Shown here in pieces: positions 27,358 through 36,400 of a DNA stretch of 64,000 nt; within the stretch, counting starts at the first letter, position 1; each line of letters opens with the position of its first letter. This DNA comes from CAYGDP01 sp964348665 (GTDB lineage: Bacteria > Verrucomicrobiota > Verrucomicrobiia > Palsa-1439 > CAYGDP01): contig CAYGDP010000011.1 in NCBI GenBank assembly GCA_964348665.1, positions 62,001-126,000 of the forward strand, written 5' to 3'. The position numbers and the translations under genes were made by a program. Under the pieces are notes generated by a model, which ran no database searches, was not told where the DNA came from, and saw only the letters and a program-made list of their open reading frames with translations.

Positions 27358-29205
27358 TTACGCCTCCACCTTTGCTTTTGCGTCCGCCGGTGAGGTGACG
27401 GGTTTTTTGTTTTGCGGCGAAAAATCTTGAGCTTCGCCTGGCACGCTGTATTCGTACGGGCCGCGATGAACTTCCGGCGCAACAAAGTGATGGTTCGAAT
27501 CCAAAAAGTTTCCATGAGGCGGACAATTCGGGATGGTCCAATCGAGCGTAGTCGCTCCCCAGTGATTATCGGAAACCTTCTCGCCTTTCTTCAGGCACAT
27601 GAAGAAGTTGATAATAAACGGGATTTGAAACAGCGCCAGTGCCCAAGCCCCCCAGCTCATCACCTCGTTCCAATGTAGAAAAGGTTTGGCAAACTCGTAG
27701 CTGGCGCCGCCATCCCACCAGCGACGACCTACGCCACCCATTCCTTGAATGAACATCGGCGCAAAAACGATATTCATACAAACGAGTGATCCCCAGAAGT
27801 GGATTTTGCCCAACTTCTCGCACATGGCGCGGCCCGTTGCCTTCGGATACCAATGGTAGATTCCGGCGAACAATCCAAAAATTGTGCCGGGCGCCACGAC
27901 GTAGTGGAAGTGGCCGATAATGTAATAGGTGTCGTGGAGATATAGGTCGGGAGCGTTGAACGCCAGTGGAATGCCCGTGAGCCCGCCGATTCCGAACATC
28001 AGCAAAAACCCAAGCGTGAACAGCATCGGTGTGTTAAACCGGATCGAACCACCCCATAAGCTCAAGAAGAACATCGTGAGGATAATCATCGAGGGAATCG
28101 AGATGATAATAGTTGTCGTCTGGAAAAACGCGCTGATGGCTGCGCCCATCCCGGTCATGTACATATGGTGCGCCCAAACAATGAACGACAAAAATCCAAC
28201 CGCGAAGATCGAGAATACAATCGGCTTATAACCCATTAATGGCTTGCGTGAATTGCAAGCTACCAATTCAGCTACAATGCCCAAAGCAGGCAAAATCAAA
28301 ACGTAAACTTCTGGATGTCCGAGAAACCAAAACAAGTGTTGCCACAGTATTACAGTGCCACCACCGCTAATGATGTCGCCACCGGCCGTGGCGCGCATCA
28401 AATCGCCGCCCACCATCAACCCACTTGGCAGGAAAAAGCTTGTACCGGCCACACGGTCCATCAATTGCAGGATGCCAGCCACTTCCAGCGGAGGAAACGC
28501 CAATAGCAACAGAAAGGAAGTCACCAGTTGCGCCCAAATAAAAACTGGTAGACGAGACCAAGTCATTCCAGGGGCGCGAAGCTGGACGATCGTGGTTATA
28601 AAATTCACCGCCGCCAGCAACGAGGAGGTGATCAGATAAATCATCCCGATTAGCCACCATGTCTGACCTCCGAGCCAGCCGGGGTCTTCCAGCGAAGCCA
28701 GAGGCGAGTAACTCGTCCACCCCGATTTTGCTGCGCCTCCCGGCAGGAAAAAGCTGGCCGCCATAATGACGCTGCCAACGAAATAGCACCAATAGCTGGC
28801 GGCGTTAATTTTAGGGAAAGCCATGTCCGGAGCGCCGATTTGCAGCGGCAGGACGAAATTAGCAAACGCACCAAACGCGATCGGGACGATGGCCATGAAG
28901 ACCATGATCGTTCCGTGCATCGCGCCGAGCGTATTGTAAAATTGCGGCTGAACAACGCCGCCCGCCATGTCTTTTTCAAAAATACTCGCCAAAACTCCCC
29001 CGATGACTGGCACCGCCTTTTCCGGGTACGCCAGCTGCCAGCGCATCAACATCATCAGGGAAAAGCCGAAGAACAAGAAGAACAACCCCGTGAAAAGGTA
29101 TTGAAAACCGATGATCTTATGGTCGGTAGAGAAGATGTATTTTCGCCAAAATGGAAGCTCTACGTGGTGCGCGTCGCTGTGCGTGTCCTTTGCGGTTTCG
29201 CTCAT
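27358..29205 (-). CDS. coxA: Cytochrome c oxidase subunit I
   Basis: The 615-residue catalytic subunit has the low-spin heme ligand His97 (GAMHGTIM), the CuB/Tyr block WFLGHPEVYVLILP, the CuB His pair in VWAHHMY, and the heme a3/heme a ligands in HDTYYIIGHFHYV. It reduces O2 to water and pumps protons. The start at 29205 has AGGAAA upstream. About 615 residues is longer than a minimal subunit I, mainly because of the C-terminal hydrophilic tail. Together with ctaA and ctaB it defines an aa3-type oxidase, so the organism respires oxygen. Confidence 0.97.
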   Translation of the reverse strand: MSETAKDTHSDAHHVELPFWRKYIFSTDHKIIGFQYLFTGLFFLFFGFSLMMLMRWQLAYPEKAVPVIGGVLASIFEKDMAGGVVQPQFYNTLGAMHGTIMVFMAIVPIAFGAFANFVLPLQIGAPDMAFPKINAASYWCYFVGSVIMAASFFLPGGAAKSGWTSYSPLASLEDPGWLGGQTWWLIGMIYLITSSLLAAVNFITTIVQLRAPGMTWSRLPVFIWAQLVTSFLLLLAFPPLEVAGILQLMDRVAGTSFFLPSGLMVGGDLMRATAGGDIISGGGTVILWQHLFWFLGHPEVYVLILPALGIVAELVACNSRKPLMGYKPIVFSIFAVGFLSFIVWAHHMYMTGMGAAISAFFQTTTIIISIPSMIILTMFFLSLWGGSIRFNTPMLFTLGFLLMFGIGGLTGIPLAFNAPDLYLHDTYYIIGHFHYVVAPGTIFGLFAGIYHWYPKATGRAMCEKLGKIHFWGSLVCMNIVFAPMFIQGMGGVGRRWWDGGASYEFAKPFLHWNEVMSWGAWALALFQIPFIINFFMCLKKGEKVSDNHWGATTLDWTIPNCPPHGNFLDSNHHFVAPEVHRGPYEYSVPGEAQDFSPQNKKPVTSPADAKAKVEA

Positions 29206-29264
29206 GATTTTTTCCTGCTTTGGATTGTATTCAAGCCAGCCGACCGGCCAATCCACTGTCTAAA

Positions 29265-29969
29265 CTATTTGCCCTCTGGGACTTTCAGAGTAAAATCCTG
29301 GGTCACAGTCGCCCCTTCTTTGACCTCAACAGTGGCTGTCGTTACGCCTGCCTTTAAGTGCCAAACCTCGACGGTATACTTGCCTGCCGGCAGACCGGAA
29401 ATCTTGAATTGGCCTTTTTCATTTGTCACCGCATAAAACGGGTGTGCGACGACGCCGACGTAGGCGAACATCCACGGGTGCACGTCACACTTGAACTTCA
29501 CCATAATCTCCGGCTTGGCAAATTTGCGAACATCCTTTTTGCCGCCTAACTGCGCGAAATTTTCCTCTTTCTGCAGGCCGATGTAGTGGACGTTGTGGAG
29601 GAAGGTGTCGCTATTGGAAATATCAATATCTTGCCCAAGCTGCACGCCGAGGACATAAGGGACATAGAGGCAAGCTTTTTGGTCGAGCTTCGCGGCCTGG
29701 GCGGGCGCAGCGTACTGCTTGGCTAGGCCGTCTTTAATATAGACAAAGCAATTTGCCAACTCGCCACCGGCACCGACAATGTACCGGCGGGTTTTGAGGG
29801 CTGCCGCGTGGAGCTTTTTGCAATCCGGCGTGCCATCGAGATCAATCGCACTCTCCGGCGGCGGCGTGCCGGTGAGAGTAATTTTGCCGGTGATCACCGC
29901 GTTATCTTCGGCGCGAGCCGAAAACGCCACAAATAGGGAAACGGCAACTGCAAAAACGATGGTTTTCAT
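29265..29969 (-). CDS. Periplasmic cupredoxin-like protein heading the oxidase operon
   Basis: The 234-residue protein has a cleavable signal peptide (to about residue 20, FSARA) and no lipobox. It contains FLHNVHYIG and KCDVHPWMFAYVG, supplying His and a C-x2-H-x2-M cluster, then a beta-sandwich (FKISGLPAGKYTVEVWHLKAG). It is a paralogue of the lipoprotein at 22083. The ATG at 29969 sits nine bases after AAGGAG; another ATG six bases earlier is too close. As first gene of the operon and in the absence of a cytochrome c gene, it may be the soluble electron donor to CuA. Confidence 0.72.
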   Translation of the reverse strand: MKTIVFAVAVSLFVAFSARAEDNAVITGKITLTGTPPPESAIDLDGTPDCKKLHAAALKTRRYIVGAGGELANCFVYIKDGLAKQYAAPAQAAKLDQKACLYVPYVLGVQLGQDIDISNSDTFLHNVHYIGLQKEENFAQLGGKKDVRKFAKPEIMVKFKCDVHPWMFAYVGVVAHPFYAVTNEKGQFKISGLPAGKYTVEVWHLKAGVTTATVEVKEGATVTQDFTLKVPEGK

Positions 29970-30027
29970 GTTCATTTTCTCCTTATCACTCGCAAGCAAA
30001 ACTACCATTCGCCTAGAGAGCTTGCAA

Positions 30028-30041
30028 GTGAAATTTTTCAC
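30028..30041. promoter_or_regulatory. Short inverted repeat upstream of the oxidase operon
   Basis: GTGAAA and TTTCAC are separated by two bases, forming a 14-bp palindrome about 60 bases before the first oxidase gene, in the divergent spacer shared with the lipoprotein gene at 30153. It could be an operator, but short AT-rich palindromes also arise by chance. Confidence 0.25.
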
Positions 30042-30152
30042 AATCTCCGACCGTTAGATGCCTACTAGACTCGTGGTATTCATGTTCACGACCGGATTTT
30101 TCGCTTGTTCAATGGTTGTTGAGGTGGGTATCTTAAACTACATTAGCTAGGT

Positions 30153-31319
30153 ATGACGCTTCAACCAACATTTCGCTTGTTGTTGATCGCCCTTGTCTTC
30201 GGCTTGGGATTGTTAGCTGGCTGTCGCAAGAAAAACAATCTCGCGAAGCCACCAGAAAGCGCTTCGTCACAATCCGTTACCCCCCCGGCAGCATCTTCGG
30301 CTCCCTCCGCCATAACAGCACCCGAAAAGCCGAAATTTTCTCCAATCTCCGAGTCGCGCGAGATGTTCGCCGGCGTGCAGGCAGGGGAACTCGCCATCGC
30401 GCTGGCCAAAGATGTCCGACCCGCCTACGTCGCGCAAGGCGCAGTCATCACTGGCATCACGTCAAATCAACAACTTGTCCTCGGCCTCCGCAATGTGTCT
30501 TCAAAGACGCTGAAAGTCGTATTTCCTCGCTATATCACGGCAACCGACCCGAATCGAAAGAAAGGCTTCAGCAACACAACCGATTACGGCCCTTACCTCA
30601 TCATCATCCCGCCCGATTACGAACTTGTCCTGGAAAGCGGTCAGGCCTCCGAAAAACGAATTGCCCTTGCCTACTCCATTGGGAACGATGCCGACAACAT
30701 TGACAACAGAGGATACCTGACTGAACCGTGGGGTGCGCGAAAATTTGAGATTCAATCGCTTCCCGCCGATTCACCATGGATCAAACTTGCAGACGCGATC
30801 GCGAGCACCAAACCGCCTCTCGGTGTTGGGCTGGCGCAAACAATTATCACCATCGCCGCGAGTCAATTCGACGAAGACCGCGTCAAATCTCTTCGCGGCA
30901 TTCGTTCCTTTATTGAAGTGCCTCAAATCGAGGCGGTCTTTCGAGCCGGAAACTTGGATCCCGCCCAAATTCCACTGCTGATCGAGGCTCGCCGGTCGTA
31001 TCGTGAGCGAACCACCCGAATCCATGAGGCGCTGAAAATCGACGACGCAAATTTTTCCGTTGTGATGCAAGATTTCTTCCAAGATGCCCGCCTCTTCAAA
31101 GGAGACATTAACTTCGCACGCTTTCTCGCGCAACATCTCGGCATGGCCAAGACTCAAGTCCGCGCCACGCACCTGATTCTAGCGCTGGAAAAAATGGAAG
31201 CAGTCGACGAAACCATTCTTGCCGCGCTTGACACCCAATCAAAGGCCAACCCTGACCCCATGGTGCGAGAGCAGGCTGCTGCTGCAATTGAAAAACTTCG
31301 TTCGATCAGGAAACCATGA
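30153..31319 (+). CDS. Lipoprotein of unknown function
   Basis: The 388-residue product has a signal peptide and lipobox (LLAGC, Cys24), followed by a Ser/Pro/Ala linker (about residues 30-60). The middle part looks beta-rich (YVAQGAVITGITSNQQLVLGLRN). The C-terminal 130 residues are helical and may form armadillo-like repeats. I recognise no family. The last codon overlaps the next gene as ATGA, so two lipoproteins are made together. The gene is divergent from the oxidase operon across a 183-base spacer. Confidence 0.62.
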   Translation: MTLQPTFRLLLIALVFGLGLLAGCRKKNNLAKPPESASSQSVTPPAASSAPSAITAPEKPKFSPISESREMFAGVQAGELAIALAKDVRPAYVAQGAVITGITSNQQLVLGLRNVSSKTLKVVFPRYITATDPNRKKGFSNTTDYGPYLIIIPPDYELVLESGQASEKRIALAYSIGNDADNIDNRGYLTEPWGARKFEIQSLPADSPWIKLADAIASTKPPLGVGLAQTIITIAASQFDEDRVKSLRGIRSFIEVPQIEAVFRAGNLDPAQIPLLIEARRSYRERTTRIHEALKIDDANFSVVMQDFFQDARLFKGDINFARFLAQHLGMAKTQVRATHLILALEKMEAVDETILAALDTQSKANPDPMVREQAAAAIEKLRSIRKP

Positions 31320-32905
31320 AGCTTTTGTGTGCCTTCGTAATTTGCCCGTTGCTATTGCTGCTGGGATGCTCCCAAAAACCTGCCTCATCGGCATCGACCA
31401 ATGCCCCACATCCATTACCCGGCTTCACAAACGTCAATGTGGACAACGGATCGCCTGACGACTGGCGGCTTTACATTGACGGCAAAGACTGTGGCGCGCT
31501 CAATGCTCATACTGTCATCGGCTTCGAGCTACCCACAGGCAAACATGAGTTCCGCATTACGCGCAACGCCGAAGAAATAGATCGCATGGAGGCAATCTTC
31601 ACCGAAGGCAAAGACACGATCATCAATCCTGCAGGATTAAGCCGTTATAGAGTAATTACGGCAACGTACTCGACAAGCTGGCGACTGACCGGCGATGCGC
31701 CTCGTTATCGTGATATCGCTGGCGAGCGGATCATCGAAGCTGATTATGGCTTGCTGCAGGCTTTGCCAGAAACCATTGATATCAAATCGATGACGATCAA
31801 AGTCAAAGGCGTTGGTCTGCCCGATACTTCCGAGAAAACCGCCACGCGAACCAAACTATGGAAAGTCGCGCGCGAACAACTCTCGACATCGGAAGCGCTC
31901 GCGATCCTAGCCGCCAACCCAAACGTCTACTATATAGGCAGTGTTTCATCGAACGACACAACTCTTCACGCACGCGCCATTCGCTCGCTGGGCGACTCAC
32001 CGCCGCGTGCTGACATCCGCGACCTGCTACTAAAGTTCGCCAATGGCAAGGAACACGTCATCCCGGCATTGTCGGCATTAAAGTCATCCGAAGCAGATTT
32101 ACCAGCGGAAACGCTTTCGACATGGCAAAACACGCCTTGCACTAAATACGATCAGGCGTGCAACGCTCGCGCCACGTTTGCCGAGCGCGTGCTGCTCTCG
32201 CGACTCCGGGGGGTGGAGTTGCGCAGCCATTTCACGCAACTCTCAGAGGAAAAACGGATGCAAATCCTCTGGGCGGCGGCGCAGAATGGCACTGTAGATT
32301 TTCGCAAGGAGCTGATTCTTGCAACCGTCCAACACCCCCTTCCCTTTTACCGCGCGAACGAAGTCATTCTGGCTATTCTTCGAAAGCAAGACTTCCTCCC
32401 TGACGAAGACGTAGCGCGAGCGTTGGATGCTTTTATCCTCGCCGCACCGGACAAGACTTCCTCGCTGGAACTCAACTGGCGCGAAGACATTCTGATCAAG
32501 CGCGCCCCCGAGTTGCGCGGACAATGGTTTACGCAACGATTACTGCAACTTGTTCATGCGGGCGATACGATGGCGATGGATGCGCTCATCAAACGCGACG
32601 ATGGTGCGACGCTGGCGCCGATCCTCCCGAAGTTGGAGCGACGTCGCAGCGTCGTCGAATGGCAAGCCAACTCCTCCATCGAACTGAAGAAAGTTACTCC
32701 CGGTGCATTAGCGCTCTTTCGAGCGGCGTTGACTTCCACGGACACGCAGGACCGAACATCTTGCTCCCATCAACTCGCGCGCATATATCGCGACACGAAA
32801 AACGCTACAGTTTTTCAGTGGCTTCAATGGGCCGCCACTAACGAAAAAGATCCCTCCGCCAAGGCGCAAATCGATTCCCTCGTCAAATGGGCAACAATAC
32901 CATGA
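31316..32905 (+). CDS. Lipoprotein with PEGA-like and HEAT-like regions
   Basis: The 529-residue product has a lipobox (LLLGC, Cys18). Residues about 40-100 resemble a small beta domain of PEGA type (WRLYIDGKDCGALNAHTVIG). Residues about 190-529 are helical, with repeated two-helix units that look like HEAT repeats. No catalytic motif is seen. It is co-translated with the upstream lipoprotein. A scaffold role at the membrane is a guess from the fold. Confidence 0.6.
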   Translation: MKLLCAFVICPLLLLLGCSQKPASSASTNAPHPLPGFTNVNVDNGSPDDWRLYIDGKDCGALNAHTVIGFELPTGKHEFRITRNAEEIDRMEAIFTEGKDTIINPAGLSRYRVITATYSTSWRLTGDAPRYRDIAGERIIEADYGLLQALPETIDIKSMTIKVKGVGLPDTSEKTATRTKLWKVAREQLSTSEALAILAANPNVYYIGSVSSNDTTLHARAIRSLGDSPPRADIRDLLLKFANGKEHVIPALSALKSSEADLPAETLSTWQNTPCTKYDQACNARATFAERVLLSRLRGVELRSHFTQLSEEKRMQILWAAAQNGTVDFRKELILATVQHPLPFYRANEVILAILRKQDFLPDEDVARALDAFILAAPDKTSSLELNWREDILIKRAPELRGQWFTQRLLQLVHAGDTMAMDALIKRDDGATLAPILPKLERRRSVVEWQANSSIELKKVTPGALALFRAALTSTDTQDRTSCSHQLARIYRDTKNATVFQWLQWAATNEKDPSAKAQIDSLVKWATIP

Positions 32906-33198
32906 ACTTGCGTGGATCGACCCGCTTTGTGTCTTTCGAATGGAAGCGGCGTTCCATCGATAAGGCATGCGACGGATCATTTACATTTGTCACGCGTCCA
33001 ACCAAGTCTCTGCGGGATCCAGCGGCAGAAGTGAAAACCAAAACTCATTTTCTCTCAAGAAACTCAGACACGGTGTATTTCTCGAATGATTCTGGTGATG
33101 GTGGGTTATTCTGATGTAGTATGCTTGTTACTCTTGCGAGTGAAGCTGGCGCGATTTAGCGACCGATGATTGGATGCCGGGGAAATGAGTTCGCCTAA

Positions 33199-33261
33199 TC
33201 TATTACGACAAAGTCGGCACGCCTCGCTGGAAACGGCTCAGGCAACTTCCTGCTTCTCTGA
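33199..33261 (+). pseudogene. Relic of the 3' end of a giant FG-GAP/Calx-beta gene
   Basis: The frame from 33199 ends SARLAGNGSGNFLLL then TGA. The last twelve residues are identical to the C-terminus of the giant protein ending at 41932 (LAGNGSGNFLLL then TAA). At the DNA level 33222-33258 matches the end of that gene with two mismatches. Further upstream, ITTKS aligns with IADKS after a short deletion. This is a truncated copy of the 3' end of a paralogous gene that once lay directly upstream, or a local duplication remnant. Confidence 0.7.
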
Positions 33262-33292
33262 TCCAATCTGTTTCCAATGATGAAAAATCCAA

Positions 33293-33320
33293 TTGCCTTC
33301 CAATTGCTAGGTGATATACT
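33293..33320 (+). promoter_or_regulatory. Candidate sigma-70 promoter for the giant surface protein
   Basis: TTGCCT (33293-33298) and TATACT (33315-33320) are spaced by 16 bases, giving a predicted 5' leader of about 105 bases before the ATG at 33435. Matches to both hexamers are good but not perfect. No experimental support. Confidence 0.35.
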
Positions 33321-33434
33321 TCGCCTCACGTTTAAGCTTCCTGAAGACAGGTCGGTGCCCACCGATTTTCAAGTTGCTTGTATCCGATGGCGTGATTGCG
33401 GCGTGGTTAAGTATCATCAAACTAGCGATTGCAA

Positions 33435-36400
33435 ATGAAATTTTGTTTTAGGCAGCGAAAATTCAAGCCGGCACGGCGGCGCAGTATTACTCGCCAGTTT
33501 TTAAACCTCGAGACACTTGAGTTGCGCCTGGCACCGGTGGCGGGCTGCGATACGAGCAATTGGGATCAGCAGCACAGTTTTCCTGGCGAGGAACAGATAA
33601 TCTATCTGGATTTCTTGGGGGACGACCCGCGCGGGACGGTGGACGAAGAATTTAATTCCGACGCCACGGCCGGTGTTGGCAGTAGCGCAGGCGAGGCAGA
33701 CCTTGTTTGCGAAATTTGGGCATGGGTCGCCGAAGACTGGCGTCCGTTTAATGTAGACGTAACGACGGAAGCGCCGGCGGGATCCGATCCTTTTACGGAT
33801 GTCGGTGGCGGCGATACAAACTGGGGCGCGCGAGTGATGATCGGGGGCACTTCGAGCCCAGGAACTCGTCCTTGCGGGGCGGGGTCGTATGGATGCGGCA
33901 GCGTTGGGAATTATCGGACGGGAGATCCAAACGGGCCGATGGTGAATGTGTACGATAATGGCACCGGAGCGAACGGCCAGATCGTCTCCATCGGCGTGTC
34001 GCATGAGACCGGGCATACGTTTGGCTTGGGACACGATGGGACTTGTGGCGGCGATATGATTTGTGGCAATGGGGACGACAGTGGATATATCTTTGGATAC
34101 CCGGTGGGTACGATTGGAGATTGGACTGCCATCATGGGCGGAGCGGCGAGCTGGCTGAACTTGTCGCAGTGGAGTAATGGCAGTTATTTCAATGCCAATA
34201 ATCCGGAGGATGACCTCGATATCATTGCCAATGATGGATGGCACGGCTTGGGATATCGCACAGATGACCACGGCAACAGTGACGCAACGTCCACAGCCGT
34301 AACAGTGGTATCGTCGGCCAGTGTAACCGGAAGCGGCATCATAGAGCAGACCAGTGATGTGGATTATTTCAAGTTTTCGGTGACAGGGGCGGGTATGATT
34401 ACGTTGAATATCGACCCTGCTCCGGACGGCCCCAATTTGGATATTCGGGCGGATTTATATGATTCCTCGTTGACATTGGTCGCGACATCGGACGATCCAA
34501 ACACGTTAAGCGCAAGCATCAGTCAGTTGCTCGCGACAGGTGTTTATTATTTGAAAATAGATGGCGTGGGTAAGACGGATGCGTATGCCGATCCTCCCAC
34601 AGGGTTTACGGACTATGGGAGTCTGGGTTATTTCTCGTTGAGCGGGGCGGCAGGCGGAGGGATTGTGTTCAAGAACGACCTGGATCCCGACCTGACAATT
34701 GCCGATGCGACCCAGGTGGAGACGAACGCGGGCACAACGACGTTTACATTCACAGTAACACTGTCCGCGGCGAGTCCGCAGACCGTCTACGTGGATTGGG
34801 CGACCTCACTAGGCACTGCAACGACAGGGTCAGATTACCTTTCCGCCACCGGTACGTTGACGTTTTTACCGGGAGACACCAGCGAGGACATTACGGTGAC
34901 TGTCTATGGAGATACGACGTACGAATCAGATGAAACTTTCTTCGTGGATTTGAGCACCCCGGTAAACGCTGGGATTTTGGATTTCCAGGCAACAGGTACG
35001 ATTAGCAACGATGACGCTTTGCCGTCGGCATCGATCGATAGCGTTAGCGACACCGAAGGCAACGCTGGCACTAAGACATTGATATTCACCATTACTCTAT
35101 CAAATCCCAGTTACCAAAATGTCGTTGTCAATTATGCCACCGCCAACGGCACCGCCTTCACCTCCGACTCGGATTACGTGGGAATCTCTGGTTCTGCGGT
35201 TACCTTCACCCCTGGCCAAACCAGCAAAACCGTCTCCGTCACCATCGTCGGCGACACCAAGTATGAAACGGACGAGACTTTTCTGGTTAATCTCACAGGT
35301 GTCACCAACGGCACGGTCGGTGGCAGCCCCGGTATCGGCACAATAACCAACGATGATGCAGTCCCCATTGTCTCCATTGTTGCGAGTGCAAATACCACGG
35401 AGGGCAACAGCGGCACAAAAAACCTTTCATTCTCCGTCAATCTCGACCGTGCCAGTTACCAAACCATCGTCGTACAATACGACACCACCGATGGCACAGC
35501 CACCATCGCCGACGGCGATTATGTCGCGGCTTCAGGACTCTTCGTGACGTTCAATCCCGGGGAAACAAACAAGACGATCAATATCACACTCAACGGCGAT
35601 ACAAAATATGAGGTGAACGAAACTTTTCCCGTTACTTTAAGCAACCCGACCAATGTCGTCCTCGGTGCCAGCGTTACTTCGGTCGGGACCATTACCAACG
35701 ACGACACTGCTCCCTCCGTGACTGTTACCGGCGGCAGTGTCACTGAAGGCAACGCTGGCACCACACCGATTACGTTTACCGTCACGCTCTCTGCGGTTAG
35801 TGGTGTTACGGCTACCGTCAATTACGCCACCTCGAACAACACCGCTGTTACCCCTGCCGATTACGCTGGCGTTACTGGCTCCTTAACATTCAATCCTGGG
35901 GAAACCGTAAAAACGGTTGATGTCAATGTCGTTGGCGAACTTCTTTTTGAGCTGAATGAGACTTTCAACTTCACATTAAGCGTTCCCAGTGGAGTCACGA
36001 TTGCTGTTTCCACGGCTGTTGGCACGATCACCAATGATGATACAGCTCCGAATCTTACCATCTCAGGACCGGTCGCCACCGCCGAGGGTAATAGTGGCGC
36101 TACAGGATTGGTCTTCACCGTTGCGCTTTCGGCGGTCAGCGGCACGACGACATCCGTTAACTACGCAACTGCCGATGCAACTGCCACTTTGGCCGATAAC
36201 GACTATTTTTCTACAAGTGGCACGCTGATCTTCGCCGCGGGTGAGACGAGCAAACCAATCACTGTCAATGCGCGTGGCGACACGAAGTTTGAAGTGGATG
36301 AAGATGTAACCGTCAACCTAAGCGGTCCGTCCAATGCCACCATCGCCGTAGGTAGCGCATCCGCGTTGATTACTAATGACGACACAATCCCTGCAATCTC

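Larger units (their letters stand above)
32906..33434. other. Intergenic region of 529 bases
   Basis: No full gene is convincing here. A 75-codon open frame at 32887-33114 is low-complexity, overlaps the preceding gene and has no ribosome site. The region does hold a relic of a duplicated FG-GAP gene 3' end (33199-33261) and a candidate sigma-70 promoter (33293-33320), listed separately. The remaining sequence shows no hairpin or repeat that I can support. Confidence 0.6.

Noticed and set aside
32887..33114. 75-codon open frame after the lipoprotein gene
   Set aside because: It overlaps the preceding gene, has no ribosome site and its sequence is low in hydrophobic order; nothing supports a real protein.
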